Assembly: GCA_013299115.1 (NCBI GenBank)
Contig: JAAFKA010000002.1
Span: forward strand, 186,001 to 250,000
From: Cytophagales bacterium
GTDB taxonomy: Bacteria > Bacteroidota > Bacteroidia > Cytophagales > Thermoflexibacteraceae
Direction of reading: 5' to 3'
DNA: 64,000 bases
Below, piece after piece: positions 30,085 to 39,424 of the stretch. Position 1 is the first letter of the stretch; each line of letters opens with the position of its first letter. Under the pieces are notes generated by a model. The model searched no databases, was not told the DNA's origin, and was given only the letters and a program-made list of their open reading frames with translations. Position numbers and translations under genes: made by a program.

Positions 30085-32646
30085 TTACTCCCTTTTTGGC
30101 AACTCATCTTGCGGGTTTTCCTCTTTTGGAGGTTCTTCGTTTGCGAGTTTGCCCGAAGCCTTAAATTTTGCCTCTCTGTCGAAACGGCTACGAATGGCGT
30201 GCAGATTGACTTCGCCTTCCATTACCATTTTTTGGAGGTGGGTGTACATAAACGAAATGGCAATTAGCACCGCACCCAACACCATAAGGGCTGCCACTCT
30301 TGCAAAGGCGTTGATATGGTTGAAATCCATTGCAAAAAACTTGATAAGGGTTACAGCAAAAAGAAACAAAGAGATGATACGCAAATCTTTGAGTTTCCAA
30401 ACCATACCCAAATACATGGCTGCTAAGGCAAACAATGTCCAGACGATAGAGTAAGGCAGGCGGTGGGTGTCAAAAAGCAAATCGTCGAGTTCCATACCTT
30501 GTTCGTAAAACAAAATGGCAGACAAGTGGTCGAGTTCGGCAGAGGCATGAAAAAGCAATACGCCTACGACAAACCAAATCAAATAACTAAAACCCGAACT
30601 GTTTTCGGTGTATCTTTTGTAAATATCTGTGATGAGCAAAACAACCATCACCACCGACAAAATCACATTGACATAGTGCAAAGCAAAAGCCCAAAAATCT
30701 CGACTGTCCATCAGGTATTCGTTTCTTAGCGACAATACGCTGAAATGCACATAGACAATGTAAAAGAAGGCAGAAAAAGCTACCAAATAGTCGGCTGTTT
30801 TTTGCATAGATTTGACCTTGACCTTGCCGCCGACAAACCAAAGAGCCAAAATAAAAATGCTGTTGTAAATTCCTATCCAAAGTCGTTTGACCTCGTTAAT
30901 TTCGTAGTTGTGGAATTGCAACTCTACATTGCCAATTAAATAAATCAACAAACCCGACACGCCACCCAAAATGCCCAAGTAAATTCTTTTGTTTAACGAA
31001 ATAATTTCTTGTGCTTCCTCGTCTTTTTGCAAAATCAAGAGAGAGAAAATAGCTGCAATAATGGTAATAATTGTAGCAAAAACGGCAGGATTGAAAAACA
31101 TAGTAGGCGAAGGCTGCGAATAGGTTTGATACCAATTCACAAACAAAAACCCAAACGCCAAGCACATGACCAATGCCGAAAAGTTGCGGAAAATTTGCAA
31201 CCTTGTCCAATAACCCAAGCCCATCAGCACCAATGCCTCTACTGCCCAATACCTGTTGAGTTCGTTGGTTTCCATTGCCAAGAAAATTGCCATTGTAATC
31301 ATAATAGAAGCAAAACCCGCCACGTGATTCAGCAGGCGTTGCTCGAAACTTTCGTGCCTGACCAGCACCAGCGTAAAGCCCAAGTTCAGCAGCCCAATCA
31401 TAAAAGTATAGAAACCTAAGTCGGTTTGCATTGTTTCGTGTTCGTAAAGCAACCGAACTAAGGTGTAATAAAACACAACGGTATTGACAACCAACGGAAA
31501 ATAGACAATTTCACCATGTCGCCAAGTGTAAAGTACATAAACCAAAAAGAAAAAAATGTAATAGACAATGGTAAACAACATGGCAGCATAAAAAATGTCC
31601 TTGTCCAACAGATTGGTTTCGGGCTGATGCACCCAGCCGTCTAAGGTGAGCATGGTGAGGGCAAAAATAGCAATGTTGATAAATTGCCAACGCATATAAT
31701 TTGCCACGATTGCCATAAAAATATTCATCACCAACAAGTAGCCAAAAAACAAGGTATTGCTAAAATCATCATCAGCATTGACTATAAAAGGCGTGGCATA
31801 AGCCCCAATCATAGCCAAAACAGCCAAACTTTTTCGGCTGTAAATCACCGCCAAGCCCAAAGCTACCAACGTAATGAGGGAGTCTAAGAAAAATGCAAAA
31901 GCCTGATTGAACACGCCGTAGTCGTGGTAGCCCAAGTAAGTGGTGTAATAAAACACTGCCAAACTGCCGTAAATGAACAAAGAGCTAAAAGTTTCGTTGG
32001 TCTGGCGTAGTCTGTGGGCTGTGAACAACATAGCAAAGGCGATGCCCATGCCAATCAAAGTGCGGACATATTCGTTGAGCAACCAATTCACTTCTGCCAC
32101 GTTGAGCATCGTAAACACACCAATCGTGATGAGCAACACGCCGACTTTGCTCACCAAACCTTCGCCTATCATTTGCTCAAAATCCTTGCGAGGTTGTTCG
32201 AGCATCTCCACATAAGCAGAGGTGGCAGAGATAGGTTTTTTGCGTTTTTCTTGCCTAACAGGAGCCAGTGGGTCTTCGCCTTCCTCTTGCAATTCCTCCC
32301 GCAGCACATCACGTACAAAGCCTTTTTCGTCTGCCTCCTCCCAGTTAAAACCTCTTTTGGCTAATTCTTGTTTACGCAACCTTTCAGCCTCCTCCTGTTC
32401 TCTTTGGTGGCGAGTTTTGCGGTAAGGATAAGGCAAATTTTCGAGTTCTTCGTCATCGAGAGTCAAGTCGGCTTTTTTCAGCAACAGTTGGTATTCGTCA
32501 TCTTTCTGAAACTTGGTAAACTCCTCCTCCATTTCAGTTTTGAAAATCTGGCGGTGCTGGGCAACTTCTGCCTTAAACTTGTCTATTTGCTCTATTAACA
32601 GCGAAGATTTATCTTTTTCTGTGGTGTTTTTATCTTTGTCGTCCAT
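30085..32646 (-). CDS. DUF2339 polytopic membrane protein
   Basis: 853 residues. The first ~160 are cytoplasmic and charged with coiled-coil character (EKDKSSLLIEQIDKFKAEV, RHQREQEEAERLRKQ), the next ~650 contain about twenty transmembrane helices of the DUF2339 type, starting GEGLVSKVGVLLITIGVFTML, with signatures YGSLAVFYYTTYLGYHDY and YSRKSLAVLAMIGAYATPF. The family is unassigned; some members are described as membrane proteins of envelope stress or polysaccharide contexts. The C-terminus ends in a short acidic/basic tail. It stands alone between the Uma2 array and a decayed DUF1003 gene. Confidence 0.88.
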   Translation of the reverse strand: MDDKDKNTTEKDKSSLLIEQIDKFKAEVAQHRQIFKTEMEEEFTKFQKDDEYQLLLKKADLTLDDEELENLPYPYRKTRHQREQEEAERLRKQELAKRGFNWEEADEKGFVRDVLREELQEEGEDPLAPVRQEKRKKPISATSAYVEMLEQPRKDFEQMIGEGLVSKVGVLLITIGVFTMLNVAEVNWLLNEYVRTLIGMGIAFAMLFTAHRLRQTNETFSSLFIYGSLAVFYYTTYLGYHDYGVFNQAFAFFLDSLITLVALGLAVIYSRKSLAVLAMIGAYATPFIVNADDDFSNTLFFGYLLVMNIFMAIVANYMRWQFINIAIFALTMLTLDGWVHQPETNLLDKDIFYAAMLFTIVYYIFFFLVYVLYTWRHGEIVYFPLVVNTVVFYYTLVRLLYEHETMQTDLGFYTFMIGLLNLGFTLVLVRHESFEQRLLNHVAGFASIMITMAIFLAMETNELNRYWAVEALVLMGLGYWTRLQIFRNFSALVMCLAFGFLFVNWYQTYSQPSPTMFFNPAVFATIITIIAAIFSLLILQKDEEAQEIISLNKRIYLGILGGVSGLLIYLIGNVELQFHNYEINEVKRLWIGIYNSIFILALWFVGGKVKVKSMQKTADYLVAFSAFFYIVYVHFSVLSLRNEYLMDSRDFWAFALHYVNVILSVVMVVLLITDIYKRYTENSSGFSYLIWFVVGVLLFHASAELDHLSAILFYEQGMELDDLLFDTHRLPYSIVWTLFALAAMYLGMVWKLKDLRIISLFLFAVTLIKFFAMDFNHINAFARVAALMVLGAVLIAISFMYTHLQKMVMEGEVNLHAIRSRFDREAKFKASGKLANEEPPKEENPQDELPKRE

Positions 32647-33010
32647 GGTGGTCGTGGCGTTTGAGGCTACTCAATGAAAGTTTTGTAGAATGTAGCAAAG
32701 TCCTTTGCTCAATGCTGTTTAGCTAAGAAAATGACAGGTGTTGCGGGTTGCTACAACCCCAACATACTTTCGGTTGTAGCAACCGAAAGCACTTTAGCTT
32801 GAAGTATGCTATGATTTTCCAAAAACTCTTGTCTATCAATTTATTAGCACTTGCGAATTAAAGTAAAAATAGAATAAAAAAATTAAAATCAAAAAATAGC
32901 AGTGCAATATTTTTGGAATACTATTTGAAAAAATTATAAATTCTTGCATAGAGAACTTAAAATAAATCTAAATTTTTATATCTTACAAAAAAATATAAAA
33001 ACAAACTTCT
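32647..33010. other. Intergenic region with paired inverted repeats
   Basis: No gene. GGGTTGCTACAACCC (32746-32760) and CGGTTGTAGCAACCG (32772-32786) are two short palindromes whose cores are also inverse to each other, so alternative pairings exist. The remainder is AT-rich. I see no exact promoter pair. Confidence 0.45.
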
Positions 33011-33329
33011 ATGCTAAAAAGTTTTATTTCAGGTTTGCCCCTCAAAAACAACGAGGCTGTCAAGGGCAGTATGATAAGAGAAAATATAGCCCAACTGATA
33101 AAAAAAGACTGCCCTCTTTTTAACGAAGAAAGCTATATTGCCACAGGGGAATTGAATAACTATCGCAGTTTGTACTTAAAACAATTAGTGCAGCAAGAAA
33201 AAGATGAGTTGGCTCAAGTGGAGTTGGAGGTACTCAAAGCTATCAAAACCAACGGTTTTTGGAAATTCAATCTATTCAAAACGACTATCTCAACGACCTC
33301 ACACAACACATAAAAAAGGAAAAAAATTA
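33011..33329 (+). pseudogene. Decayed DUF1003 gene, N-terminal part only
   Basis: The frame from 33011 encodes FISGLPLKNNEAVKGSMIRE, IAQLIKKDCPLFNEESYI, GELNNYRSLYLKQLVQQEK and LAQVELEVLKAI, which match the cytoplasmic N-terminal region that precedes the two-helix DUF1003 membrane domain in Bacteroidota. After a T5 run near 33257 the natural sequence continues in another frame (EIQSIQNDYLNDLTQHIK) to a TAA at 33327, while the annotated frame runs into TTISTTSHNT and stops at 33313. The membrane domain itself is gone. It overlaps nothing and is followed by the M61 peptidase four bases after the TAA. Confidence 0.5.
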
Positions 33330-33332
33330 ATC

Positions 33333-35111
33333 ATGCTCACTTACCATATCAACTATAAACAGCCCCATAAACATTTCATTGATTTTGAGTTAGTAATAGA
33401 CCAAATCTCCACACCTACCATTGAATTGCAGTTGTCTGCTTGGCGACCAGGTAGATACGAATTGCAAAACTTTGCCAAAAATATTCAATCTTTTGAGGTG
33501 CTGGCGTGGCAACCCGAAGGCAACTCGACAGTGGTGTTGCCTTGCGAAAAAACAAGCAAAGACCGTTGGCAGGTGCAAACCCAATATCAAGACCAACAGC
33601 ACGACAAAGTAGTAGTCCGTTACAACTATTATGCTACGCAAATGGACGCAGGAGGCACTTTTTTAGACCACGACCTGCTTTATATCAACTTCATTACTTG
33701 CTGCCTTTATGTGGAGGGTCGGCAAGACGAAAACTATGAAATTCACGTGCAACTACCCCCAAACTATGCAGTAGGTTGTGGCATGAAACAGCAGAGAACA
33801 GATGAAACTTTGGTTTTGCAAGCCCCAACTTACTATCACTTAACGGCTTCGCCTTTGTTGGCAAGTCCTACTTTGCAACATTTTCACTACCAAGTAGGGG
33901 AAAGTGAGGCTTTTTTTCATATTTGGATACAGGGCAAGTGGCAACCTGATGAAAGCCAATTAATAGCTGATTTTCAGGCTTTTACAGCCGAACAAATCCG
34001 TTTGTTTGGCGACTTTCCTGCCGAAGATTATCACTTTTTGTTTTTGGTTGTGCCTTATCCTTATCATCATGGCGTTGAGCATTTCAACTCTACGGTGCTG
34101 GTCATGGGAACAGACCGTGATACAGATTTTGGCACAGTCAAATACCATGATGTATTGGGCATTTCCTCCCATGAGTTGTTTCATTTTTGGAACATTTGCC
34201 GTATCCGCCCCGTAGAATTATTGCCCTACAATTACCGCAAAGAAAATTATTTCAAAACAGGATTTATTGCCGAAGGAATCACCACTTATTATGGCGACTA
34301 CCTACTGGCTCGAAGTGGGGTTTGGAACTTTGAAACTTACACCAAAGAAGTAAATAACTTGCTTCGCCGCCACTTCGACAATTTTGGTCGTTATAATCAT
34401 TCGCTAACCGACTCCTCGTGGGATTTGTGGCTCGATGGCTACATCAGCGGTGTTCCTAATCGCAAGGTTTCTATCTATGTGGAAGGAGCATTGGCTGCCC
34501 TCATTGCAGATTTGGAACTCCGCAGATGCACAAACAACCAGAAAAGTTTGGACACAGTGATGCAAAAACTTTGGAATGACTATGGCAAAAAGCAAAAAGG
34601 TTATACGTTGGCAGATTACCAAAACCTCTTAACCGAAGTGGCTGGTGTACCCATGCAACCTTACATACAGGCGTGCATCACAGGCAAAGGGCAGATAGAA
34701 AAATGGCTACTCCAAGCATTGGATTGGGTGGGCTGCGAATTGGTGGTTTCTCCTTCGGACAAATTGGAGGAAAGGTATTTTGGCTTTCGATTGGTGGTGC
34801 GTGATAGCAGATTAATCATTGGTTTGATAGAACCCAACAGCCCCGCAGACGAACAATTAGCCTTAGCCGATGAAATTATAAGCATTGACAATCAGGAAGT
34901 TACAATTAAAAATATCAATGACTTGCTTGCAGACCAAGACCAAGTGATTTTGCAAGTTTTGCACCACCAAAAACTCAAAATTGTTTGTTTGCAACGCAAC
35001 GGCAAAAACTATGTCAATCGTTATACCATAGCCCGACTGCCCTCGCCTACACATACACAAGAGGAAAGTTTTAGAAGTTGGTTAGAAGGTATTAAGTGTA
35101 GTAAATATTGA
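33333..35111 (+). CDS. M61 family glycyl-type aminopeptidase with PDZ domain
   Basis: 592 residues from the ATG at 33333 (the frame is open further upstream but that part overlaps the DUF1003 remnant and reads as non-coding). N-terminal beta domain (~1-170), then a thermolysin-like domain with zinc motif HELFH (His280, Glu281, His284) and the downstream Glu in EGITTYYGDYLL, followed by a C-terminal PDZ-type domain (~500-570: YFGFRLVVRDSRLIIGLIEPNSPADEQ.. split, LADEIISIDNQ). No signal peptide is visible, whereas some M61 relatives are periplasmic. It should release N-terminal residues from short peptides; substrate preference is inferred from family name only. Confidence 0.92.
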   Translation: MLTYHINYKQPHKHFIDFELVIDQISTPTIELQLSAWRPGRYELQNFAKNIQSFEVLAWQPEGNSTVVLPCEKTSKDRWQVQTQYQDQQHDKVVVRYNYYATQMDAGGTFLDHDLLYINFITCCLYVEGRQDENYEIHVQLPPNYAVGCGMKQQRTDETLVLQAPTYYHLTASPLLASPTLQHFHYQVGESEAFFHIWIQGKWQPDESQLIADFQAFTAEQIRLFGDFPAEDYHFLFLVVPYPYHHGVEHFNSTVLVMGTDRDTDFGTVKYHDVLGISSHELFHFWNICRIRPVELLPYNYRKENYFKTGFIAEGITTYYGDYLLARSGVWNFETYTKEVNNLLRRHFDNFGRYNHSLTDSSWDLWLDGYISGVPNRKVSIYVEGALAALIADLELRRCTNNQKSLDTVMQKLWNDYGKKQKGYTLADYQNLLTEVAGVPMQPYIQACITGKGQIEKWLLQALDWVGCELVVSPSDKLEERYFGFRLVVRDSRLIIGLIEPNSPADEQLALADEIISIDNQEVTIKNINDLLADQDQVILQVLHHQKLKIVCLQRNGKNYVNRYTIARLPSPTHTQEESFRSWLEGIKCSKY

Positions 35112-35152
35112 TTTTACAGGTAATCAATTTAACTTCTTAGGAAAATCATTCT

Positions 35153-35273
35153 GGTTGTTCGACAATTTTTATGGAATGAGAATAATGCAGGCTTATGATT
35201 TATCAAATACTTTGCCCAAAAGGGTCTTTGATAAATCAAAGACCTACATTTTCACAAAAATTATCGGACAACC
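35153..35273. repeat. Imperfect inverted-repeat element, GGTTGTnCGAnAATTTTT ends
   Basis: The left end GGTTGTTCGACAATTTTT is the inverse of the right end AAAAATTATCGGACAACC; inside, TTTGATAAATCAAA and TTTGCCCAAAAGGG give further dyads. The inverse of the right half recurs at 40285-40350 (TTTGATTTATCAAAG, CCTTTTG.GCAAAG). It lies in the 240-base gap upstream of scoA. Confidence 0.75.
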
Positions 35274-35299
35274 ATCATTCTTTGTTAAATATAACTATG

Positions 35300-35333
35300 T
35301 TTGCTTTATGAAAGCAACAAAATATTATATTTG
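35300..35333 (+). promoter_or_regulatory. Promoter of scoA
   Basis: TTTG at 35300-35303, 22-base spacer, TATATTTG at 35326-35333. The ATG at 35356 leaves a leader of about 15 bases. The box lies just outside the right end of the inverted-repeat element. Confidence 0.65.
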
Positions 35334-35355
35334 CAACAACTAACCAAGACAACCG

Positions 35356-36048
35356 ATGAACAAAGTAGTAAAAAATGCAACTGAAGCTTTGCAAGGCATA
35401 CAAGACCACATGACTTTAATGGTTGGTGGTTTTGGGCTATGCGGTATTCCTGAAAACAGCATTGCTGCCCTGCTCCAATCAGGTGTAAAAGGCTTGACTG
35501 TTATCTCTAACAATGCAGGTGTAGATGATTTTGGCTTAGGCTTTTTGCTAAAAACCAAGCAAATACGCAAAATGATTTCGTCTTATGTAGGCGAAAATGC
35601 CGAATTTGAAAGGCAACTGTTAGGCGGCGAATTGGAAGTAGATTTGATACCACAAGGCACGTTGGCAGAGAGAATTAGGGCAGGAGGTGCTGGTATTCCT
35701 GCATTTTTTACGCCTGCGGGTGTGGGTACGGAGGTAGCTGAAGGCAAAGAAATTAGGGAGTTTAACGGCAAGTTGTACCTGATGGAAAGTTGGTTGCGTG
35801 CAGATTTTGCCTTTGTCAAGGCGTGGAAAGGCGACACGATGGGCAACCTCGTTTACAAAGGGACAGCCCGAAATTTTAACCCGATGATGGCAACCGCAGC
35901 CACCATTACCGTAGCCGAAGTGGAGGAGTTAGTCCCCGCAGGCGAATTAGACCCTAACGAAATTCATACGCCAGGAGTCTATGTCAAACGAATTTTTAAA
36001 GGCAGCAACTATGAAAAAAGAATAGAACAACGAACAGTGAGCAAATAA
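35356..36048 (+). CDS. scoA: 3-oxoacid CoA-transferase subunit A
   Basis: 230 residues of the class I CoA-transferase alpha subunit: [15 protein letters not shown] near the start (the GGFGxCGxPE signature), [59 protein letters not shown]. The enzyme moves CoA from succinyl-CoA to acetoacetate and serves ketone-body or fatty/amino-acid oxidation; the catalytic Glu is on subunit B. Subunit B normally follows at once, but here the gene ends at a terminator hairpin and the next gene is convergent, so subunit B must be encoded elsewhere. Confidence 0.95.
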   Translation: MNKVVKNATEALQGIQDHMTLMVGGFGLCGIPENSIAALLQSGVKGLTVISNNAGVDDFGLGFLLKTKQIRKMISSYVGENAEFERQLLGGELEVDLIPQGTLAERIRAGGAGIPAFFTPAGVGTEVAEGKEIREFNGKLYLMESWLRADFAFVKAWKGDTMGNLVYKGTARNFNPMMATAATITVAEVEELVPAGELDPNEIHTPGVYVKRIFKGSNYEKRIEQRTVSK

Positions 36049-36131
36049 TTGTGCATTGTTAATTGTATAAGAAATCGCCAAAAAATTATGATTAGTGCCG
36101 TAGAGGTTGTAATTGTAAATAATCAAAAAAA

Positions 36132-36157
36132 GGTCATACAACTGAAATTGTATGACC
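36132..36157. terminator. Bidirectional terminator between scoA and the LolA-like gene
   Basis: GGTCATACAA and TTGTATGACC form a 10-bp stem with a 6-base loop. A-rich sequence precedes it and CTTTT follows, so it can terminate both convergent genes. Confidence 0.75.
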
Positions 36158-36178
36158 CTTTTAGTTTCCGACTATTCT

Positions 36179-36937
36179 TTATTTTGTTTCTGTTGGAAAA
36201 GCAAAATCTTTGTCTGTAACAGCCACATCTAATTCTACTTTCTCAAAAACCATAGAAAAGCCAACTTGTCCATTCATTTTTTGAGTCATAGAAAACGGAA
36301 AGAATAAGCCGTTTACTTCTTGGTAATCACTCATTACCATTTCTGTCGTTACACCTTTCATTTGTCCTTTTTTGCCTACACTTCTCACTACCAAAGGCAC
36401 ATAATTTTCGGTGTCAAAGAAATAATAAGTTACATTTTCTACTTCTTTTCCATCGACCAGCAAAGGTTTTTTGGTCAATTTAATTTTAAAACATTCTGTA
36501 CCTTCCACTTTTTCTTTGCCTTCTAAGGCTATGCTGTAGCCTTTTTTCTCGTAATCTAAAAATGGGTCAGGAAAATCACCAATTTCTCTTTTCATGTTTT
36601 CCGCATCTTCTGTTTCCATTTTTTCAGCTTTTTGAGTCATAAAATTGGTACTCCAACCTTCTTTTCCATCAAAAGCATTTTGAGTCATTTCTTTGCCCTG
36701 AAAAGTAAACATAAACTTTTGTTTGCCCCCTGCTACTGTCAATAGCGTAATAGGAAATTCCATTGGTCCTTGTTTGCCTTTTCCCATCATTTTTAAGGAT
36801 TTCAAGGCACGCAACTTGTCTTTTCCTCCTATATTTTGGAGATATTTTTCTACGATTTCATTGGCAGTTTGAGCCTGTGCCATGAAGGTGCAACCTAACA
36901 AAAAGGTTGCAAGCAAGATACCTTTCATTTTTTTCAT
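36179..36937 (-). CDS. Exported LolA/LolB-type outer-membrane lipoprotein-sorting-like protein
   Basis: 252 residues. Signal peptide (residues 1-22, LLATFLLGCTFMAQAQ; a Cys lies within but the lipobox is poor). The mature part begins TANEIVEKYLQNIGGKDKLRALKSLKMMG and continues as an incomplete beta-barrel typical of the LolA-like superfamily (GKEGWSTNFMTQKAEKME, VTYYFFDTENYVPLVV, FSMTQKMNGQ). Bacteroidota carry many such stand-alone periplasmic proteins whose ligand is unknown; a hydrophobic lipid-type ligand is the family expectation. Convergent with scoA across a shared terminator. Confidence 0.78.
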   Translation of the reverse strand: MKKMKGILLATFLLGCTFMAQAQTANEIVEKYLQNIGGKDKLRALKSLKMMGKGKQGPMEFPITLLTVAGGKQKFMFTFQGKEMTQNAFDGKEGWSTNFMTQKAEKMETEDAENMKREIGDFPDPFLDYEKKGYSIALEGKEKVEGTECFKIKLTKKPLLVDGKEVENVTYYFFDTENYVPLVVRSVGKKGQMKGVTTEMVMSDYQEVNGLFFPFSMTQKMNGQVGFSMVFEKVELDVAVTDKDFAFPTETK

Positions 36938-37070
36938 GTGGAGTTGTTTTTTAAAAGATTTTATTAAAAACTAAATTAGCAAGTTAAATGTTCCAATTTT
37001 GTGCCAAATAATACAAAGTATTTGAATTTATAAGGCAAATAAGCAGGATTTTGTAAAAAATTCTATTAGC

Positions 37071-38105
37071 TCAAAACAATTTTTTTGTATCTACTATCAA
37101 GCCTAATGTACTCACTCCACCTGCCAAATGCCAAGCTGAATAACTGTAACTAACCTCGAAACCTTTAACTTGCAGCATAAAGCCCAAACTCAAGCCTGTT
37201 AAGCCTTTGTTTTGGTTGCTGATGCCCAACTCCCTGCGTGTGAGGAAGTTGTAACCTCCTCTGACCTGAAAGTTTTTGTGTATCAAGATTTCTGCCCCTA
37301 CAATAAAGCGGCGGCTAAAACTGTCGAAAAAGCTAACCGAACCTTTAACGGGGTTGCCAAATTCATCGACGAGGTCTGATGGTTGGTTGGGGTCATTGTA
37401 AGTGATGCTGGTTGGCAACAAATGGTGCATGGTGAGTGAAAAACGGAAAGGCATTTTTTTAGGTTTAAAAGTGCTGCCCACTTGCACATCGAAGGGCATA
37501 GTAAAATTGCTGGTGTTAGTATAATTGCTAAAAGCAAAGCCTATGTTTTTGACTACCAACCCCACTCGAAAATCTTGTTTGGGGTGTACAAACAAGCCAC
37601 CGATGTCGAACAAAAAGCCACTGTTGCGAAAAGTTCCTACCGATGAGCCTACGAATTTTGCGTTTACGCCCAGCCTAAATACTCGAATTTGCTTGCTATA
37701 CGCCAACGTGAGGGCATAATCTTGTGCCGAAAAAGTCCCCATAGGATTGCCTGCTGCATCATAGCTGTCCATAGTTCCATAGTTGAGGTATTGAATGGCT
37801 GCTGCCCACTGCCCTGTTTTGGCGTGGTGAAAGGCAAAACTGCTGTTCAAATAGCTAATTCCACCATAATAACCTGCATAGTTTAGGGCTAAGTGGCGGT
37901 GGTTATCTTGGTGCATCAGGGCGGGGTTTTGCAAAAACAGCGTGGCATCTTTGGTTTCGGCAGAAATATTAGCACCGCCCAAAGCTGTTGCCCTTGTGCC
38001 TTGCGGCAATCTCAAAAAATTGAAAGTGCCATAACCTCCTAACTGTTGAGCCATGCCACCAAAAGGGAAAAAAAACAGAAATAATAGTAAAAACTTAGGT
38101 AACAT
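37071..38105 (-). CDS. porQ: Type IX secretion system protein PorQ
   Basis: About 344 residues from the ATG at 38105 (an upstream TTG would add two residues). Signal peptide LLLFLFFFPFGGMAQ, then GGYGTFNFLRLPQGTRATALGGANIS, FLQNPALM, and repeated amphipathic beta strands to a C-terminal TLGLIVDTKKLF. This is the FadL/PorV-like barrel PorQ, which with PorU, PorV and PorZ makes the cell-surface attachment complex that processes T9SS cargo. The metalloprotease at 23548 is a potential client. The gene is not clustered with other por genes. Confidence 0.88.
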   Translation of the reverse strand: MLPKFLLLFLFFFPFGGMAQQLGGYGTFNFLRLPQGTRATALGGANISAETKDATLFLQNPALMHQDNHRHLALNYAGYYGGISYLNSSFAFHHAKTGQWAAAIQYLNYGTMDSYDAAGNPMGTFSAQDYALTLAYSKQIRVFRLGVNAKFVGSSVGTFRNSGFLFDIGGLFVHPKQDFRVGLVVKNIGFAFSNYTNTSNFTMPFDVQVGSTFKPKKMPFRFSLTMHHLLPTSITYNDPNQPSDLVDEFGNPVKGSVSFFDSFSRRFIVGAEILIHKNFQVRGGYNFLTRRELGISNQNKGLTGLSLGFMLQVKGFEVSYSYSAWHLAGGVSTLGLIVDTKKLF

Positions 38106-38168
38106 TGTCAAGTAGTTATAAATTTTTGAACTAAAAAAGAAGATAAAAGTCTAATTCAGATGAAGTAT

Positions 38169-38870
38169 TTAAAATTTTCCTACCAAAAATACTGTAGGTT
38201 GTTTATTCAAGTCGGGCAGTTGTTTTTTCCAATGATTTATAGTTTTGGTTTTCACTTGTTGGTCGGGTGCAGTGAGGTTGGTAGCCACGCAGAGCAAAGT
38301 TTCAGGCGAAAGGTACAAGCACAAATCAGCTAGTAATTGGTTGTTTCGGTAAGGAGTTTCTATAAAAATCTGAGTTTGATTTTTTTGTTTCATCTCTTTT
38401 TCCACCTGTTTAATTGCCGTACTGCGGGCTGCTTTGTCTATGGGCAAATAACCCAAAAAAGCAAACTGTTGTCCATTGAAACCCGAAGCCATAAGACTCA
38501 ACAAAATAGAAGATGCCCCAACCAACGGCACTACTTCCATGCCTTTTTGGTGGGCGTACTGCACCGCCAAACTACCGGGGTCTGCCACCGCAGGACAACC
38601 AGCCTCCGACATCACACCAACTGCCACATCAGACGGCAACTGTGCCATAAAACCTTGCAAATCTGCCAAAGAAGTATCTTTATTGAGTTCAAAAAATTGC
38701 AGCGTATCTATTTTTTTGCCTATTTGCAAGCTACTGATAAAACGGCGTGCTGTCCGCACATTCTCCACCAAAAAATAATCTATCGTCTGGATAAGTTCTT
38801 TTACCTGTGGCAACACCACGTGCAAACTGTTGTCTGCCAAAGGAATAGGAAGGAGGTATAAGGTTTTCAT
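38169..38870 (-). CDS. RsmI-like SAM-dependent methyltransferase paralog
   Basis: 233 residues of the tetrapyrrole (corrin/porphyrin) methylase fold. It shares with RsmI the segments VGVMSEAGCPAVADPGS, VVPLVGASSILLSLMASGF and FLGYLP, but lacks the N-terminal PTPIGNLxDIT motif (here LLPIPLADNSLHVVLP) and the C-terminal rsmI helix region is short. The true rsmI is at 56527. Bacteroidota commonly have this second, shorter protein; its RNA or small-molecule substrate is not known to me. First gene of a three-gene minus-strand run being read into from DUF6913 and the GNAT gene. Confidence 0.85.
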   Translation of the reverse strand: MKTLYLLPIPLADNSLHVVLPQVKELIQTIDYFLVENVRTARRFISSLQIGKKIDTLQFFELNKDTSLADLQGFMAQLPSDVAVGVMSEAGCPAVADPGSLAVQYAHQKGMEVVPLVGASSILLSLMASGFNGQQFAFLGYLPIDKAARSTAIKQVEKEMKQKNQTQIFIETPYRNNQLLADLCLYLSPETLLCVATNLTAPDQQVKTKTINHWKKQLPDLNKQPTVFLVGKF

Positions 38871-38879
38871 AATTCAAAA

Positions 38880-39422
38880 CTAAAAATTGGAAATTACCTT
38901 TTCAAACAACTCTTTGGTTATTTCATATTCATAATTGGTTTGCAAAGGCTCACCAAAATACGCTACCTCACGAGTAGCCACTTTTACTGCCCCCAACCTT
39001 TCTATTGCCCGTTGAGAACGAATATTTTTTGCTCCGATATGAAATTTTACAGTTGTTACAGACTGAAAAATATGGGCTAACATCAACAATTTGACAGTTC
39101 TATTGTAAGTTGTTCCCCAATAGGCTCTACCGAAAAAAGTATAGCCAATCAGCACACTATTGTTGGCGGTGTCATAATCATAATAACGACTGCAACCTAT
39201 CACTTCGCCCTCTGCATTTTTGATAAGTAAAGCACCTTTCGAAACCATAGCCCCGTCAAAATAAGTGCGAAAAACTTCGCGTTGATACCTGTTTGGGTTG
39301 GGGTGTTGTTCCCAAATCAATTTATCGGAGGCTACGGCATACAAAGCCTCAAAATCATCAGCCTGTAAGGGTTGCAAAAGCACCAAATCATTTTGCAAAG
39401 TGGGTTGTAAGTCGATACTCAT
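38880..39422 (-). CDS. GNAT acetyltransferase (RimJ/RimL type)
   Basis: 180 residues of full-length GNAT: LVLLQPLQADDFEALYAVASD (N-terminal strand-helix), GEVIGCSRYYDYD, VLIGYTFFGRAYWGTTYNRTVKLLML (acetyl-CoA region), and TVKFHIGAKNIRSQRAIERLGAVKVATR (the N.RSQRAIERLG signature of Rim-like enzymes). It would acetylate an alpha- or side-chain amine of a protein or small molecule; the target is unknown. It lies 9 bases from the RsmI-like gene and 2 bases from DUF6913, indicating an operon. Confidence 0.88.
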   Translation of the reverse strand: MSIDLQPTLQNDLVLLQPLQADDFEALYAVASDKLIWEQHPNPNRYQREVFRTYFDGAMVSKGALLIKNAEGEVIGCSRYYDYDTANNSVLIGYTFFGRAYWGTTYNRTVKLLMLAHIFQSVTTVKFHIGAKNIRSQRAIERLGAVKVATREVAYFGEPLQTNYEYEITKELFEKVISNF

Positions 39423-39424
39423 TT

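Noticed and set aside
35155-35343. 62-residue reading frame upstream of scoA
   Set aside because: It is the translation of an inverted-repeat element whose half recurs at 40285 without that frame.
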